From G965215045 sp965215045 (GTDB lineage Bacteria > Pseudomonadota > Gammaproteobacteria > JABABF01): DNA of 64,000 bases. Of this stretch, positions 56,382 through 64,000 are shown piece by piece (within the stretch, counting starts at the first letter, position 1; every line of letters starts with the position of its first letter). The DNA is taken from positions 1,302,001 through 1,366,000 of the forward strand of contig OZ244031.1 in the NCBI GenBank assembly GCA_965215045.1, read 5' to 3'. The notes under the pieces were generated by a model, which did not search any database, was not told the DNA's origin, and was given only the letters and a program-made list of their open reading frames with translations. A program made the position numbers and the translations under genes.

Positions 56382-56995
56382 TGTTTACGGGACTGGTCCA
56401 GGCTTGCGGCACGGTCGCCGAGGCGGTACGCGAGGCCGGCGATTTGCGCCTTGCGATCGCCTGCGATGACTGGTCGCAGGCCGCGGAAATCCAGGGCGGG
56501 GAGAGCATCGCCGTCAACGGTGTCTGCCTGACGGCCACCCGCCCCGGGGAGCGGGGTTTCGGCTGTGATGTCTCCCTGCAAACCCTGTCCCACAGCAACC
56601 TGGGGGAACTCGCAGCGGGCGACCCGGTCAACCTGGAACGGGCGGTGGCGGCCGGGGAACGCTTCGGCGGTCACCTGGTCAGCGGGCATGCGGACGGCGT
56701 CGGCGAACTGCTGTCGGTGGACGAGGAGGGGCGTTCCAAGCGTTTTTGTTTCAGCACCCCGGTCGAGCTCTCGCGCTACATTGTGGTGCGCGGCTCGATC
56801 TGCGTCGACGGCGTCAGCCTGACGGTCACACATACGGGTGCCACTGGATTTTGCGTCAATATTATTCCGCACACCCTGCAAAACACCCTGTTCGCCCGCT
56901 ATCAGCCGGGCGCGCGGGTCAACCTGGAAGTCGACCAGCTCGCCCGTTACCTGGAATCGCTGCTGGACGCCGGGGTGCATAATAAGGAATGCTAG
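56381..56995 (+). CDS. ribE: Riboflavin synthase alpha chain
   Basis: 204 residues with two lumazine-binding repeats: MFTGLVQACGTV with GESIAVNGVCLT, and FGGHLVSGHADGVG with SICVDGVSLTVT. It dismutates two lumazines into riboflavin. It lies within the ribD-ribE-ribBX-ribH-nusB order. Confidence 0.97.
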   Translation: MFTGLVQACGTVAEAVREAGDLRLAIACDDWSQAAEIQGGESIAVNGVCLTATRPGERGFGCDVSLQTLSHSNLGELAAGDPVNLERAVAAGERFGGHLVSGHADGVGELLSVDEEGRSKRFCFSTPVELSRYIVVRGSICVDGVSLTVTHTGATGFCVNIIPHTLQNTLFARYQPGARVNLEVDQLARYLESLLDAGVHNKEC

Positions 56996-57012
56996 AGAAG
57001 GCGCGGACGACC

Positions 57013-58140
57013 ATGGCATTGAACACGGTGGCGGAATTGATCGAGGCCTTGCGCCGCGGTCGCATGGTGGTACTCATGGACGACGAGGAACGGGAAAACG
57101 AGGGTGACCTGGTCATGGCTGCCGCCTGCGTGGAACCGGAACACATCAATTTCATGGCCCGTCATGCGCGCGGGCTGATCTGCCTGAGCCTGAGTCCCAA
57201 ACGCTGCCGGCAGTTGGACCTGCCGCCGATGGTCGATCGCAACCGTTCCCCGTTCTCCACCAATTTCACGGTCTCCATCGATGCGGCGGAGGGTATCAGC
57301 ACCGGCATCTCCGCGGCGGACCGCGCGCATACCATCCGCACCGCGGTGGCACACCACGCGCGCCCGGAGCACGTGGTACATCCCGGGCATGTGTTTCCGA
57401 TCTGCGCGGAACCGGGCGGGGTGCTGACCCGCGCCGGACACACCGAGGCCGGTGCCGACCTGGCGCGCATGGCGGGCTTTGAACCGGCGGCGGTCATCGT
57501 CGAGATCATGAAGGAGGACGGGACGATGGCGCGCCGCAGCGACCTGGAGGCCTTCGCGGCGGAACACGATCTGCTGATCGGCACGATCGCCGATTTGATC
57601 GAGTACCGCATTCTGCATGAGCGCACCGTGGAATGCACCGGGGGCGGTACGGTGCAGACCCGCTGGGGCGAATTCCAGCTTTCGAGCTTTCGCGACCGGG
57701 CCCATGGCGGCCTGCACCTGGCCCTGGTGCGCGGCGAGGTCGGCGGCGGCCGGCCCGTGCCGGTGCGCGTGCACGTGCCGGAACTGGTGCGGGATGTGAT
57801 CCGGGTGGAGATGCCCGGTGCCAGGCCCGGTTGGAGCGTGGCACGCTGCCTGGAGTACATCGAGCGCGAGGGCGAGGGTGTGCTGGTCCTGATCGGCCGC
57901 AGCCAGACCGAGGAGGAGCTGGGGCACAGTCTGCGCGCCGCCCTGGGCGAGGCGCAGCCGGTCGGGGCACCCTCGATCAATACGCGGCTGATGGTGGGTA
58001 TCGGTGCCCAGATTTTGCGCGAATTGGGGGTTTCCAGGATGCGGCTGATGGCCCAGGCCGCCCATTACAACATCGCCGGGTTTGGCCTGGAAGTGATGGA
58101 ATACCTGGAGCCGCCCGAGGACGGGGAGACGCCCTCATGA
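57013..58140 (+). CDS. ribB: DHBP synthase with degenerate GTP cyclohydrolase II domain (RibBX)
   Basis: 375 residues. The N-terminal DHBP synthase (1-205) is intact: MDDEERENEGDLVMAAACVEPEHINFM, DRAHTIRTAV and HTEAGADLARMAGF. The C-terminal half keeps the GCH II fold but has lost the zinc Cys trio; where the motif should be it reads VHVPELVRDVIRVEMPGARP. It should thus make only DHBP, and a separate RibA is needed elsewhere. Such hybrids are known in proteobacteria. Its stop lies in the first 50-bp repeat before ribH. Confidence 0.95.
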   Translation: MALNTVAELIEALRRGRMVVLMDDEERENEGDLVMAAACVEPEHINFMARHARGLICLSLSPKRCRQLDLPPMVDRNRSPFSTNFTVSIDAAEGISTGISAADRAHTIRTAVAHHARPEHVVHPGHVFPICAEPGGVLTRAGHTEAGADLARMAGFEPAAVIVEIMKEDGTMARRSDLEAFAAEHDLLIGTIADLIEYRILHERTVECTGGGTVQTRWGEFQLSSFRDRAHGGLHLALVRGEVGGGRPVPVRVHVPELVRDVIRVEMPGARPGWSVARCLEYIEREGEGVLVLIGRSQTEEELGHSLRAALGEAQPVGAPSINTRLMVGIGAQILRELGVSRMRLMAQAAHYNIAGFGLEVMEYLEPPEDGETPS

Positions 58141-58271
58141 GCGGGTGCCGATGAGCCGCGATGCCCCGGTCGGGGGAGACGCTCTCATGAGCGGGTGCCG
58201 ATGAGCCGCGATGCCCCGGTCGGGGGAGACGCTCTCATGAGCGGGTGCCGATGAGCCGCGATGCCCCGGTC
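58122..58271 (+). repeat. 50-bp tandem repeat containing ribH start codons
   Basis: Three copies with a 50-bp period (GCGGGTGCCGATGAGCCGCG at 58141, 58191, 58241). Each copy has an ATGAGCCGCGATGCC, so candidate ribH starts at 58151, 58201 and 58251 fall in three different frames. Each also contains an ATGAGCGGGTGCCGATGA mini-frame and a GGGGAGA ribosome site. Confidence 0.97.
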
Positions 58272-58715
58272 GGAGGTGCGCCGCAGAAGTCGCGGCAGCG
58301 CACCCGCATCGCCGTGGTCGCGACGCGCTGGAACGAGGCGATCGCAGAGCACTTGCTGGGTGCCGTCACCGATACCCTGACGCGGGAGGGGGTGCCGGCG
58401 GACAATATCGAGGTGCTGCACGTTCCGGGCGCTTTCGAAATCCCCCTGGCGGCGCTGCGCCTGGCACAAAGCGGCCGTTTCCAGGCCGTGATCACCCTGG
58501 GAGCGGTGATTCGCGGCGATACCCCGCACTTCGATTATGTCGCCGGCAACTGTGCCCGGGGCGTCGCCCGTGTGGCACTGGATACCGGCGTGCCGGTCAT
58601 CTTTGGCGTGCTGACCGTCGACAACCGCGTGCAGGCCGAACGCAGGATGACGGAGAGCGGTGCCCAAGCGGCCCGGGCGGCACTGGAGATGGTGGACCTG
58701 CTGGAGAGCATTTGA
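58251..58715 (+). CDS. ribH: 6,7-dimethyl-8-ribityllumazine synthase
   Basis: 154 residues from the ATG in the third 50-bp repeat, the only copy in frame. Core motifs are IAVVATRWNEAIAEHLL, VPGAFEIPLAALRLA, ITLGAVIRGDTPHFDYVA and PVIFGVLTVDNRVQAERR. It makes the lumazine used by ribE. It has no ribosome site other than the GGGGAGA repeated in each copy, so upstream decoy starts may lower its translation. Confidence 0.95.
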   Translation: MSRDAPVGGAPQKSRQRTRIAVVATRWNEAIAEHLLGAVTDTLTREGVPADNIEVLHVPGAFEIPLAALRLAQSGRFQAVITLGAVIRGDTPHFDYVAGNCARGVARVALDTGVPVIFGVLTVDNRVQAERRMTESGAQAARAALEMVDLLESI

Positions 58716-58716
58716 A

Positions 58717-60126
58717 TTGTCCGCCGCCCCCGCATCGTCCGCCTCGGCGACAGAAGCCGCGCGCAATGGCGCCCGGCGGCTGGCATTGCAGGCCTTGTTC
58801 CAGCGGCATTTCAACGATGATTTCGATGTGGAGCAACTGGCCGCGCAATTCCTGGAGGGGGAGAAGGCGGCGGATGCGGATGCGAGCTACCTGCGCGCAT
58901 TGTTGCACGGGGTGATCGGCGACCTGGAACAGATCGACCGGCAATTGCGCCCCCTGCTCGACCGGCAGCCGGAGTCCCTGGGTGCGGTGGAATTGGCACT
59001 GCTGCGCATCGGTGCCTGGGAATTGCGCGAGCAGAGCGATGTGTCCGCCCGGGTGATCATCGCCCAGGCGGTACGGCTGGCCGGAATTTTCGGTGCCACC
59101 GACAGTCACAAGTATGTCAACGCGGTGCTGGACCGCCTGGCCGATGCCCTGCGCAAGGACGAGCGGCCGCCGGCACCGCTCTCCGAGTTCGAGATCATCC
59201 GCCGCTATTTTGCGCCCCTGCAGCCTGCGACCGACTGGCTGGCTGCGGGCATCGGCGAGGATTGCGCGGTCCTTGAGCCGCCGCCCGGGGAGCAGCTGGC
59301 GATTTCCACGGACGCCCTGCTGGAGGGGGTGCATTTCCCGCCGGGTGCGTCGGCGGAGGATGTCGCACAGCGTGCCTTGCGGGTTGCCCTGAGCGATCTG
59401 GCGGCCTGCGGTGCCCGCGGGCTGGGCTTCAGCCTGGCACTCAGCCTGCCGGCCGTGGACGAGCAGTGGTTGGAGCAATTTGCCGCCGGCCTGGGGGCGG
59501 CGGCGCAGGAGTTCCAGGTGGTGTTGCTGGGCGGCAACCTGGTGCAGGGCCCCCTGTCTTTGAACCTGCATGTGCTGGGTGCGACGCCCGCGGGCACCGC
59601 ACTGCGCCGCAATGGTGCCCGCGTCGGCGACCGGCTCTATGTCAGCGGTCAGCTGGGTGCCGCCGCCCTGGCCCTGGCCGTGCTCCAAAAGCGCATCCCG
59701 GCCCCGGCGGGCGAGACCGGCGAAGACTGCCTGCAACGTTACTGGAGGCCCAGTCCGCGTCTCGCCCTGGGCCGAGCCCTGCAGGGCGTGGCCAGTGCCG
59801 CCATCGATATTTCAGACGGACTGTTGGCCGATGCGGGACACCTCGCTGCGGCCAGCGGGGTGCGCATTCTCATCGATGCCGGGCGTCTGCCTCTGCATCC
59901 CGCCCTGGAACCGCTGGAGAGCGACCAGGCCCTGCGCTGGGCCCTGGGCGGCGGCGATGATTACGAGCTGTGTTTCAGCGTCCCGCCCGCCGCCGAAGAG
60001 CAATTGCGCGAACAGGCGGCGCACTGCGCCGTACCCTGCACGGCGATCGGCGAAGTGCAGGCCGGGGAAGCCGGGGTGGAATGCCCGGCGGCGGCGGACC
60101 TGTCTCCCGGTTGGCGGCATTTTTAG
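58717..60126 (+). CDS. NusB-ThiL fusion protein
   Basis: 469 residues in one unbroken frame, from a TTG next to the ribH stop with GGAGAG upstream. Residues about 14-147 are NusB (ARRLALQALFQRHFNDD; LLRIGAWELREQSDVSARVIIAQAVRLA; SHKYVNAVLDRLA), an antitermination partner of S10. Residues about 154-469 are thiamine-monophosphate kinase ThiL (FEIIRRYFAP; AAGIGEDCAVL; ISTDALLEGVHF; RVALSDLAACGA; LGGGDDYEL). In relatives these are adjacent separate genes. In ThiL the usual GGDTTRG is GGNLVQG here. I see no internal stop, so a fusion seems real. Confidence 0.93.
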   Translation: MSAAPASSASATEAARNGARRLALQALFQRHFNDDFDVEQLAAQFLEGEKAADADASYLRALLHGVIGDLEQIDRQLRPLLDRQPESLGAVELALLRIGAWELREQSDVSARVIIAQAVRLAGIFGATDSHKYVNAVLDRLADALRKDERPPAPLSEFEIIRRYFAPLQPATDWLAAGIGEDCAVLEPPPGEQLAISTDALLEGVHFPPGASAEDVAQRALRVALSDLAACGARGLGFSLALSLPAVDEQWLEQFAAGLGAAAQEFQVVLLGGNLVQGPLSLNLHVLGATPAGTALRRNGARVGDRLYVSGQLGAAALALAVLQKRIPAPAGETGEDCLQRYWRPSPRLALGRALQGVASAAIDISDGLLADAGHLAAASGVRILIDAGRLPLHPALEPLESDQALRWALGGGDDYELCFSVPPAAEEQLREQAAHCAVPCTAIGEVQAGEAGVECPAAADLSPGWRHF

Positions 60127-60179
60127 GCTTTTGTGCTGCCTCGTGCACGCCCGCCGCCAGGTCTTCGCCCATTGCTGCC

Positions 60180-60308
60180 CCCCGCCCACCCTGCACCCGC
60201 CCCCACCGACCCCGCCCCACCCACCTCGCACCCGCCCCCACCGACTCCGCCCCGCCCACCCTGCACCCGCCCCCACCGACCCCGCCCCGCCCACCTCGCA
60301 CCCGCCCG
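60180..60308. repeat. 70-bp C-rich repeat before pgpA
   Basis: Nearly two copies with a 70-bp period, each made of two similar halves (CCCGCCCACCCTGCACCCGC and a CCACCTCGCACCC variant). They fill the gap between thiL and pgpA, whose start follows 12 bp later. Confidence 0.9.
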
Positions 60309-60320
60309 GTCTTCCTTGAG

Positions 60321-60800
60321 ATGTCCACCCGACCCCGCGAATTACTGAAAGATCCGCTGCATTGGCTGGCCCTGGGCGGCGGCAGCGGCCTGTTGCCACG
60401 CCTGCCGGGAACTGCCGGCACGCTGGTCGCCGCCCTGTTGTACTGGCTGCTGCTGCGCGACTTGCCCCTGGCGGCTTATGCCGCCGTGGTCTGCGCCACC
60501 CTGGTCGCCGGGGTCTATCTCTGCGGGCGCACCGCCCGGGCCCTGGGGCGCGAGGACCCGCCGCAGGTGGTCTGGGACGAGTTCAGCGGCTACTGGATTA
60601 CGATGTTTGCCCTGCCGCCCGACTGGCCCTGGGTCCTGGGGGGATTGCTGCTGTTTCGCCTGTTCGATATCTGCAAGCCGTGGCCCATGCGCCGCCTGGA
60701 ACGCCTGGGCGGCGGGCTGGGAATCATGCTGGACGATGTGGTGGCGGGACTGTTCAGTTGCGCCCTGCTGCACATCGCCTGGCACCTGGTCGCGGCTTGA
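60321..60800 (+). CDS. pgpA: Phosphatidylglycerophosphatase A
   Basis: 159 residues with three to four membrane helices. Motifs are HWLALGGGSGLLPRLPGTAGTL, VVWDEFSGYWITMF with acidic metal ligands, and FRLFDICKPWPMRRLERLGGGLGIMLDDVVAG. It makes phosphatidylglycerol from its phosphate. thiL-pgpA order is the normal one. Confidence 0.96.
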   Translation: MSTRPRELLKDPLHWLALGGGSGLLPRLPGTAGTLVAALLYWLLLRDLPLAAYAAVVCATLVAGVYLCGRTARALGREDPPQVVWDEFSGYWITMFALPPDWPWVLGGLLLFRLFDICKPWPMRRLERLGGGLGIMLDDVVAGLFSCALLHIAWHLVAA

Positions 60801-60967
60801 AAACCGGCACTGCACAATGGCACCTTGGCCCGGCAGCCCCTGGACACCGGAACGGGCGGCTGTTATGCGGCGGGGGCTGTTATAATGCCGCGCCATGAGT
60901 GATTCGCGCGCAGACGGGCTTTTTCGGTGAGCGCGCCGCGCGAGGCGGCGACCGGAACGGAAAGGCG

Positions 60968-62245
60968 ATGGCAGAAGTGCTCCCCCTGGAAGATGTAGAG
61001 GGCCTCGTGCTGCAGGCGGGGCGGGCGGCGCGCCAGGCCTCACAGACGCTGGCCCTGAGTGACACCGCGGCCCGCAACGGCGCACTGCTGGCGATCGCCG
61101 CACAACTGCAGGCGGCACAGGAAGAGGTGGCAGAGGCCAACCGCAAGGACCTGGAGGCGGCCCGCGCCGCCGGCTTGGAAGCACCGCTGCTGGATCGTCT
61201 GGAGCTGACGCCCGGGCGGTATGCGGCGATGATCGAGGGGGTGAAGGCGGTGTCTGAACTGCCCGACCCGATCGGCGAGATCATCGATGTAAAACCGCGT
61301 CCCAGCGGCATTCGCGTCGGCAAAATGCACGTGCCCCTGGGCGTCATCGGCATCATCTACGAATCCCGTCCCGCCGTCACTATCGATGCCGCCGTCCTCT
61401 GTCTCAAGGCGGGCAACGCGGTGTTGCTGCGCGGCGGTTCCGAGGCCCTGCATTCCAACCAGGCACTGGGCCGCTGCATCCGCTCGGGTCTGCAGGAGGC
61501 GGGGCTGCCGGCCGCGGCGGTATACGTGCTGGAGACCGCCGATCGCACCGCGGTCAGTGCCCTGTTGCGCATGTCGGAATACCTGGACCTCGTGGTCCCG
61601 CGCGGCGGCAAGGGCCTGGTGGCGCGCGTCGATGCCGAGGCCCGGGTGCCGGTGCTCAAGCACCTGGACGGCGTCTGCCACGTCTACATCGACGCCGCGG
61701 CAGACCCGGACACGGCACTTGCCATCGCCCTCAATGCCAAGACGCAGCGCTATGCGGTCTGCAATGCCATGGAAACCCTGCTGGTGGACCGCGCCATCGC
61801 CGGCGACCTGCTGCCGCACCTGGCCGACGCCTACCGGGAGGCCGGTGTCGAATTGCGCGCCTGTGCGGCGAGCCGGGAAATTGTGCCGGGGCTCAAGGCG
61901 GCGACGGAGCAGGACTGGGGCGAGGAATACCTGGGGCCGGTGCTGGCCGTGCGCGTGGTCGATGGCCTGGAGCAGGCGATCGAGCACATCAACACCTGGG
62001 GTTCCCGGCACACCGACTGCATCGTCACGCGCGATGATGCGCGGGCGAGGCGCTTTTTGCGCGCGGTCGATTCCAGTTCGGTCATGGTCAACGCCTCGAC
62101 GCGCTTTGCCGATGGTTTCGAGTACGGGCTGGGTGCCGAGATCGGCATTTCCACCGACAAGCTCCACGCCCGCGGGCCGGTGGGGTTGCAGGGCCTGACC
62201 AGCTGCAAGTACATTGTCCTGGGGGATGGGCAGGTCCGTTCTTGA
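60968..62245 (+). CDS. proA: Gamma-glutamyl phosphate reductase
   Basis: 425 residues. ProA reduces glutamyl phosphate to the semialdehyde in proline synthesis. It shows VPLGVIGIIYESRPAVTIDA, LRGGSEALHSNQAL, the catalytic Cys C265 in KTQRYAVCNAMETLLV and EIGISTDKLHARGPVGL. proA-nadD-rsfS is a common cluster. The ATG at 60968 is preferred to upstream starts by alignment length. Confidence 0.97.
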   Translation: MAEVLPLEDVEGLVLQAGRAARQASQTLALSDTAARNGALLAIAAQLQAAQEEVAEANRKDLEAARAAGLEAPLLDRLELTPGRYAAMIEGVKAVSELPDPIGEIIDVKPRPSGIRVGKMHVPLGVIGIIYESRPAVTIDAAVLCLKAGNAVLLRGGSEALHSNQALGRCIRSGLQEAGLPAAAVYVLETADRTAVSALLRMSEYLDLVVPRGGKGLVARVDAEARVPVLKHLDGVCHVYIDAAADPDTALAIALNAKTQRYAVCNAMETLLVDRAIAGDLLPHLADAYREAGVELRACAASREIVPGLKAATEQDWGEEYLGPVLAVRVVDGLEQAIEHINTWGSRHTDCIVTRDDARARRFLRAVDSSSVMVNASTRFADGFEYGLGAEIGISTDKLHARGPVGLQGLTSCKYIVLGDGQVRS

Positions 62246-62260
62246 ATTGCGGTTTTCTCG

Positions 62261-62944
62261 ATGAGCACTGCAGCCGGCTTTTCACCGCCGCTGCTGATCT
62301 TCGGGGGCAGTTTCGACCCCGTGCACGAGGGGCATGTGCAGCTGGCCGCCACGCTGGGTGCCGCCCTGCAGGCGCGGGACATCCGCTTCGTGCCGAGCAA
62401 CCTGCCGCCGCATCGACCGCCGCCCCGGGCCACGGGCGAACAGCGCCTGCAGATGTTGCGTTGTGCGACCGCCGGGCGCAACTGGCAAGTGGACGACCGG
62501 GAAATACGGCGCGGCGGGATTTCCTGGACGGTGGATACCCTGCGCGAGTTGCGCACCGAACTGGACGCCACGCCCCTGTGCCTGGCACTCGGTATGGACG
62601 CCTTTGCCGGCCTCACGGGCTGGCGCGACTGGCGGGACGTGTTGGATTGCGCCCACCTGGCGGTGTGCGTGCGCGCCGGCGTCCCCGCACCGGCCCAGGG
62701 TGCGGTGGCCGAACTGCTGGCCGCACACCGGGTGCCGGGTGCCGACGATTTGCATACCCGGGGCGGCGGCGGGATCTGGTTGTGCGAAGTCGAACCGCCG
62801 GATTGCTCTTCGCACCGGATTCGCACCGCACTGGCGGCCGGGGCGGCCGGGGATGCAGCCGCGCGCAGTTGCCTGGCACCGGCGGTCCGGGAATACATCC
62901 GGGCGCAGGGCCTGTACGGAACGGGGCCGCATGAGCGCGACTGA
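62261..62944 (+). CDS. nadD: Nicotinate-nucleotide adenylyltransferase
   Basis: 227 residues. The nucleotidyltransferase motif GGSFDPVHEGHVQLA, the RFVPSNLPPHRPPPRA loop and CSSHRIRTALAAG (the ISSTxIR equivalent) are present. NadD makes deamido-NAD. It overlaps rsfS by 14 bp. Confidence 0.96.
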   Translation: MSTAAGFSPPLLIFGGSFDPVHEGHVQLAATLGAALQARDIRFVPSNLPPHRPPPRATGEQRLQMLRCATAGRNWQVDDREIRRGGISWTVDTLRELRTELDATPLCLALGMDAFAGLTGWRDWRDVLDCAHLAVCVRAGVPAPAQGAVAELLAAHRVPGADDLHTRGGGGIWLCEVEPPDCSSHRIRTALAAGAAGDAAARSCLAPAVREYIRAQGLYGTGPHERD

Positions 62945-63293
62945 ACACCTGCGCTCTGCCCGCCAGGCCCTGGAAGAGATGAAGGGCCGGGATATCGTCA
63001 GCCTGGACATTCGCCACCTGAGCATCATCAGCGATTATTTCCTGCTCGCCAGCGGCAGCTCAGAGCGCCACGTGCGCGCGATGGCGCACAAGCTGCGGAA
63101 GACGATGAGTGCGCAGGGACTGCGCCTGATCGGCAGCGAAGGGGAGGAGGATGCGGAGTGGATCCTGCTCGATTTTGGCGAACTGGTGGTGCACCTGATG
63201 TCGGCTGCGGCCCGCGATTTTTACGCGCTGGAGCGCCTCTGGGCACCGGAGGTGCAACCGGTCCGGCGCAGCGGCAGCCGGGATCTTCCCTGA
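62931..63293 (+). CDS. rsfS: Ribosomal silencing factor RsfS
   Basis: 120 residues with KGRDIVSLDIRHLSIISDYFLLASGSSERHVRAMA and WILLDFGELVVHLMSAAARDFYALERLW, the RsfS/Iojap signatures. It binds L14 and blocks subunit joining in starvation. The usual next gene, rlmH, is missing; mrdA follows directly 21 bp later. Confidence 0.96.
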   Translation: MSATEHLRSARQALEEMKGRDIVSLDIRHLSIISDYFLLASGSSERHVRAMAHKLRKTMSAQGLRLIGSEGEEDAEWILLDFGELVVHLMSAAARDFYALERLWAPEVQPVRRSGSRDLP

Positions 63294-63314
63294 GCGGGGG
63301 AACGGGGCGTCGGC

Positions 63315-64000
63315 ATGGTTGTGCGCACCGCGATCGCAGACGAGCGCAGCCAGAAGAATCTCTACCTGTCGCGCCTGCTGTACACCGCGATCATCTTCGG
63401 CGCACTGGGCCTGTTGTTGCTGGGCCGGTACTTTTACCTGCAACTGGTCCGCCACGAGTATTACAGCGCGCATTCCGAGGAGAACCGCATCCAGATTCGC
63501 CCGGTGCTGCCGGTGCGCGGGCTGATTTACGATCGCAGCGGTCAGCTGCTGGCCGAGAACCGGCCCATGCTGAGCCTGATGATGGCACCGGCCCGGACGC
63601 CGGAACTGGAGCGCACCCTGGAGCTTCTGCGCCGGCTGGTCGCTTTGCGCGAGGAGGAGATCCGGCAGTTTCGGCGCCTGCTGTACCGCGGCGGTGCGAT
63701 CGGGGAAGCACCCCTGCGCATCGGCCTGGATGAGCGCGACCTGGCCCGCCTGGCGGCGAACCGGTATCGCCTGCCGGGGGTTCGCGTGCGGGCGCAACTG
63801 GTGCGCCACTACCCGCAGGGCGAGCGCTTCGCCCACGTGGTCGGGTATACGGGCGCCATTACCGCCGCCGACCGGCGCCGCCTGGACCCTGTGCAATACC
63901 AGGGGCATTACCGTATCGGCAAGACCGGCCTGGAATATTTTTATGAGCGCCCGCTGCACGGCAGGACCGGGCGCGAACAGGTGGAAGTCAACGCCCAGGG
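63315..64000 (+). CDS. mrdA: Penicillin-binding protein 2, 3' end cut by window
   Basis: 228 residues visible, frame open to the window end. A cytoplasmic start, one membrane helix (LLYTAIIFGALGLLLLGRYFY, about 22-42), then the PBP dimerisation region with SEENRIQIRPVLPVRGLIYDR and AENRPMLSLMM, HYPQGERFAHVVGYTGAI and GKTGLEYFYERPLHGRTGREQVEVNA. It is the PBP2 transpeptidase of the elongasome; the catalytic domain lies beyond the window. rsfS-mrdA is the usual context. Confidence 0.95.
   Translation, partial: MVVRTAIADERSQKNLYLSRLLYTAIIFGALGLLLLGRYFYLQLVRHEYYSAHSEENRIQIRPVLPVRGLIYDRSGQLLAENRPMLSLMMAPARTPELERTLELLRRLVALREEEIRQFRRLLYRGGAIGEAPLRIGLDERDLARLAANRYRLPGVRVRAQLVRHYPQGERFAHVVGYTGAITAADRRRLDPVQYQGHYRIGKTGLEYFYERPLHGRTGREQVEVNAQ

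Overview
The window is a GC-rich chromosome segment from a gammaproteobacterium. Gene order supports this: grpE-dnaK-dnaJ-dapB-carAB-greA-rlmE-ftsH-folP-glmM-tpiA-secG-tRNA-Leu-(rimP-nusA-infB-rbfA-truB-rpsO-pnp) is the classic gammaproteobacterial block. The minus-strand run dksA-gluQ-(NtrC-type ATPase)-pcnB-folK-panB-panC matches the Pseudomonas cbr neighbourhood. A pyrophosphate-dependent phosphofructokinase near a membrane pyrophosphatase suggests PPi-linked sugar metabolism, as in methanotrophs and thioautotrophic gammaproteobacteria. The sequence does not settle the genus.

Layout: 1-5.1 kb holds the Hsp70 chaperone genes, followed by a 1.1-kb insertion bounded by a duplicated dnaJ 3' end and carrying two small coiled-coil membrane proteins. 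5.1-17.6 kb holds lysine, pyrimidine, folate, cell-wall and glycolysis genes plus GreA, RlmE, FtsH and SecG. 17.6-19.2 kb is a tRNA-Leu-linked accessory stretch with a methyltransferase gene behind a 21-base C tract and another small coiled-coil membrane protein. 19.2-27.9 kb is the nusA operon, preceded by a promoter and leader terminator. 28.0-36.3 kb is a tightly overlapped minus-strand operon from dksA to panD. 36.3-42.6 kb holds an aminotransferase, a Rieske protein, hppA and pfp, the last two separated by an IS481-family element with a frameshifted transposase. 42.7-49.8 kb holds mpl, an RND exporter, a LonN protein, two NTF2-like proteins and an orphan DNA methyltransferase with a damaged, duplicated 3' end. 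49.9-64 kb holds metG, radA, glyA, nrdR, the riboflavin cluster, a NusB-ThiL fusion, pgpA, proA, nadD, rsfS and the start of mrdA.

The most striking property is the number of short tandem repeats in and around housekeeping genes. In-frame repeats extend GrpE, NusA, FolK and DksA; the DksA tail is about 350 residues and histone-H1-like. Intergenic repeats lie beside pfp, the NTF2-like pair, metG/radA, ribH and pgpA. Coding units are multiples of three (18, 30, 24, about 108 bp), while several intergenic ones are not (50, 67 bp). Other unusual items are the NusB-ThiL fusion, a CbrB-like ATPase without receiver domain or GAFTGA loop, the dnaJ-linked insertion, and the C-tract methyltransferase as a possible phase-variable gene. 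All functional calls come from reading translated sequence; no database search was run.
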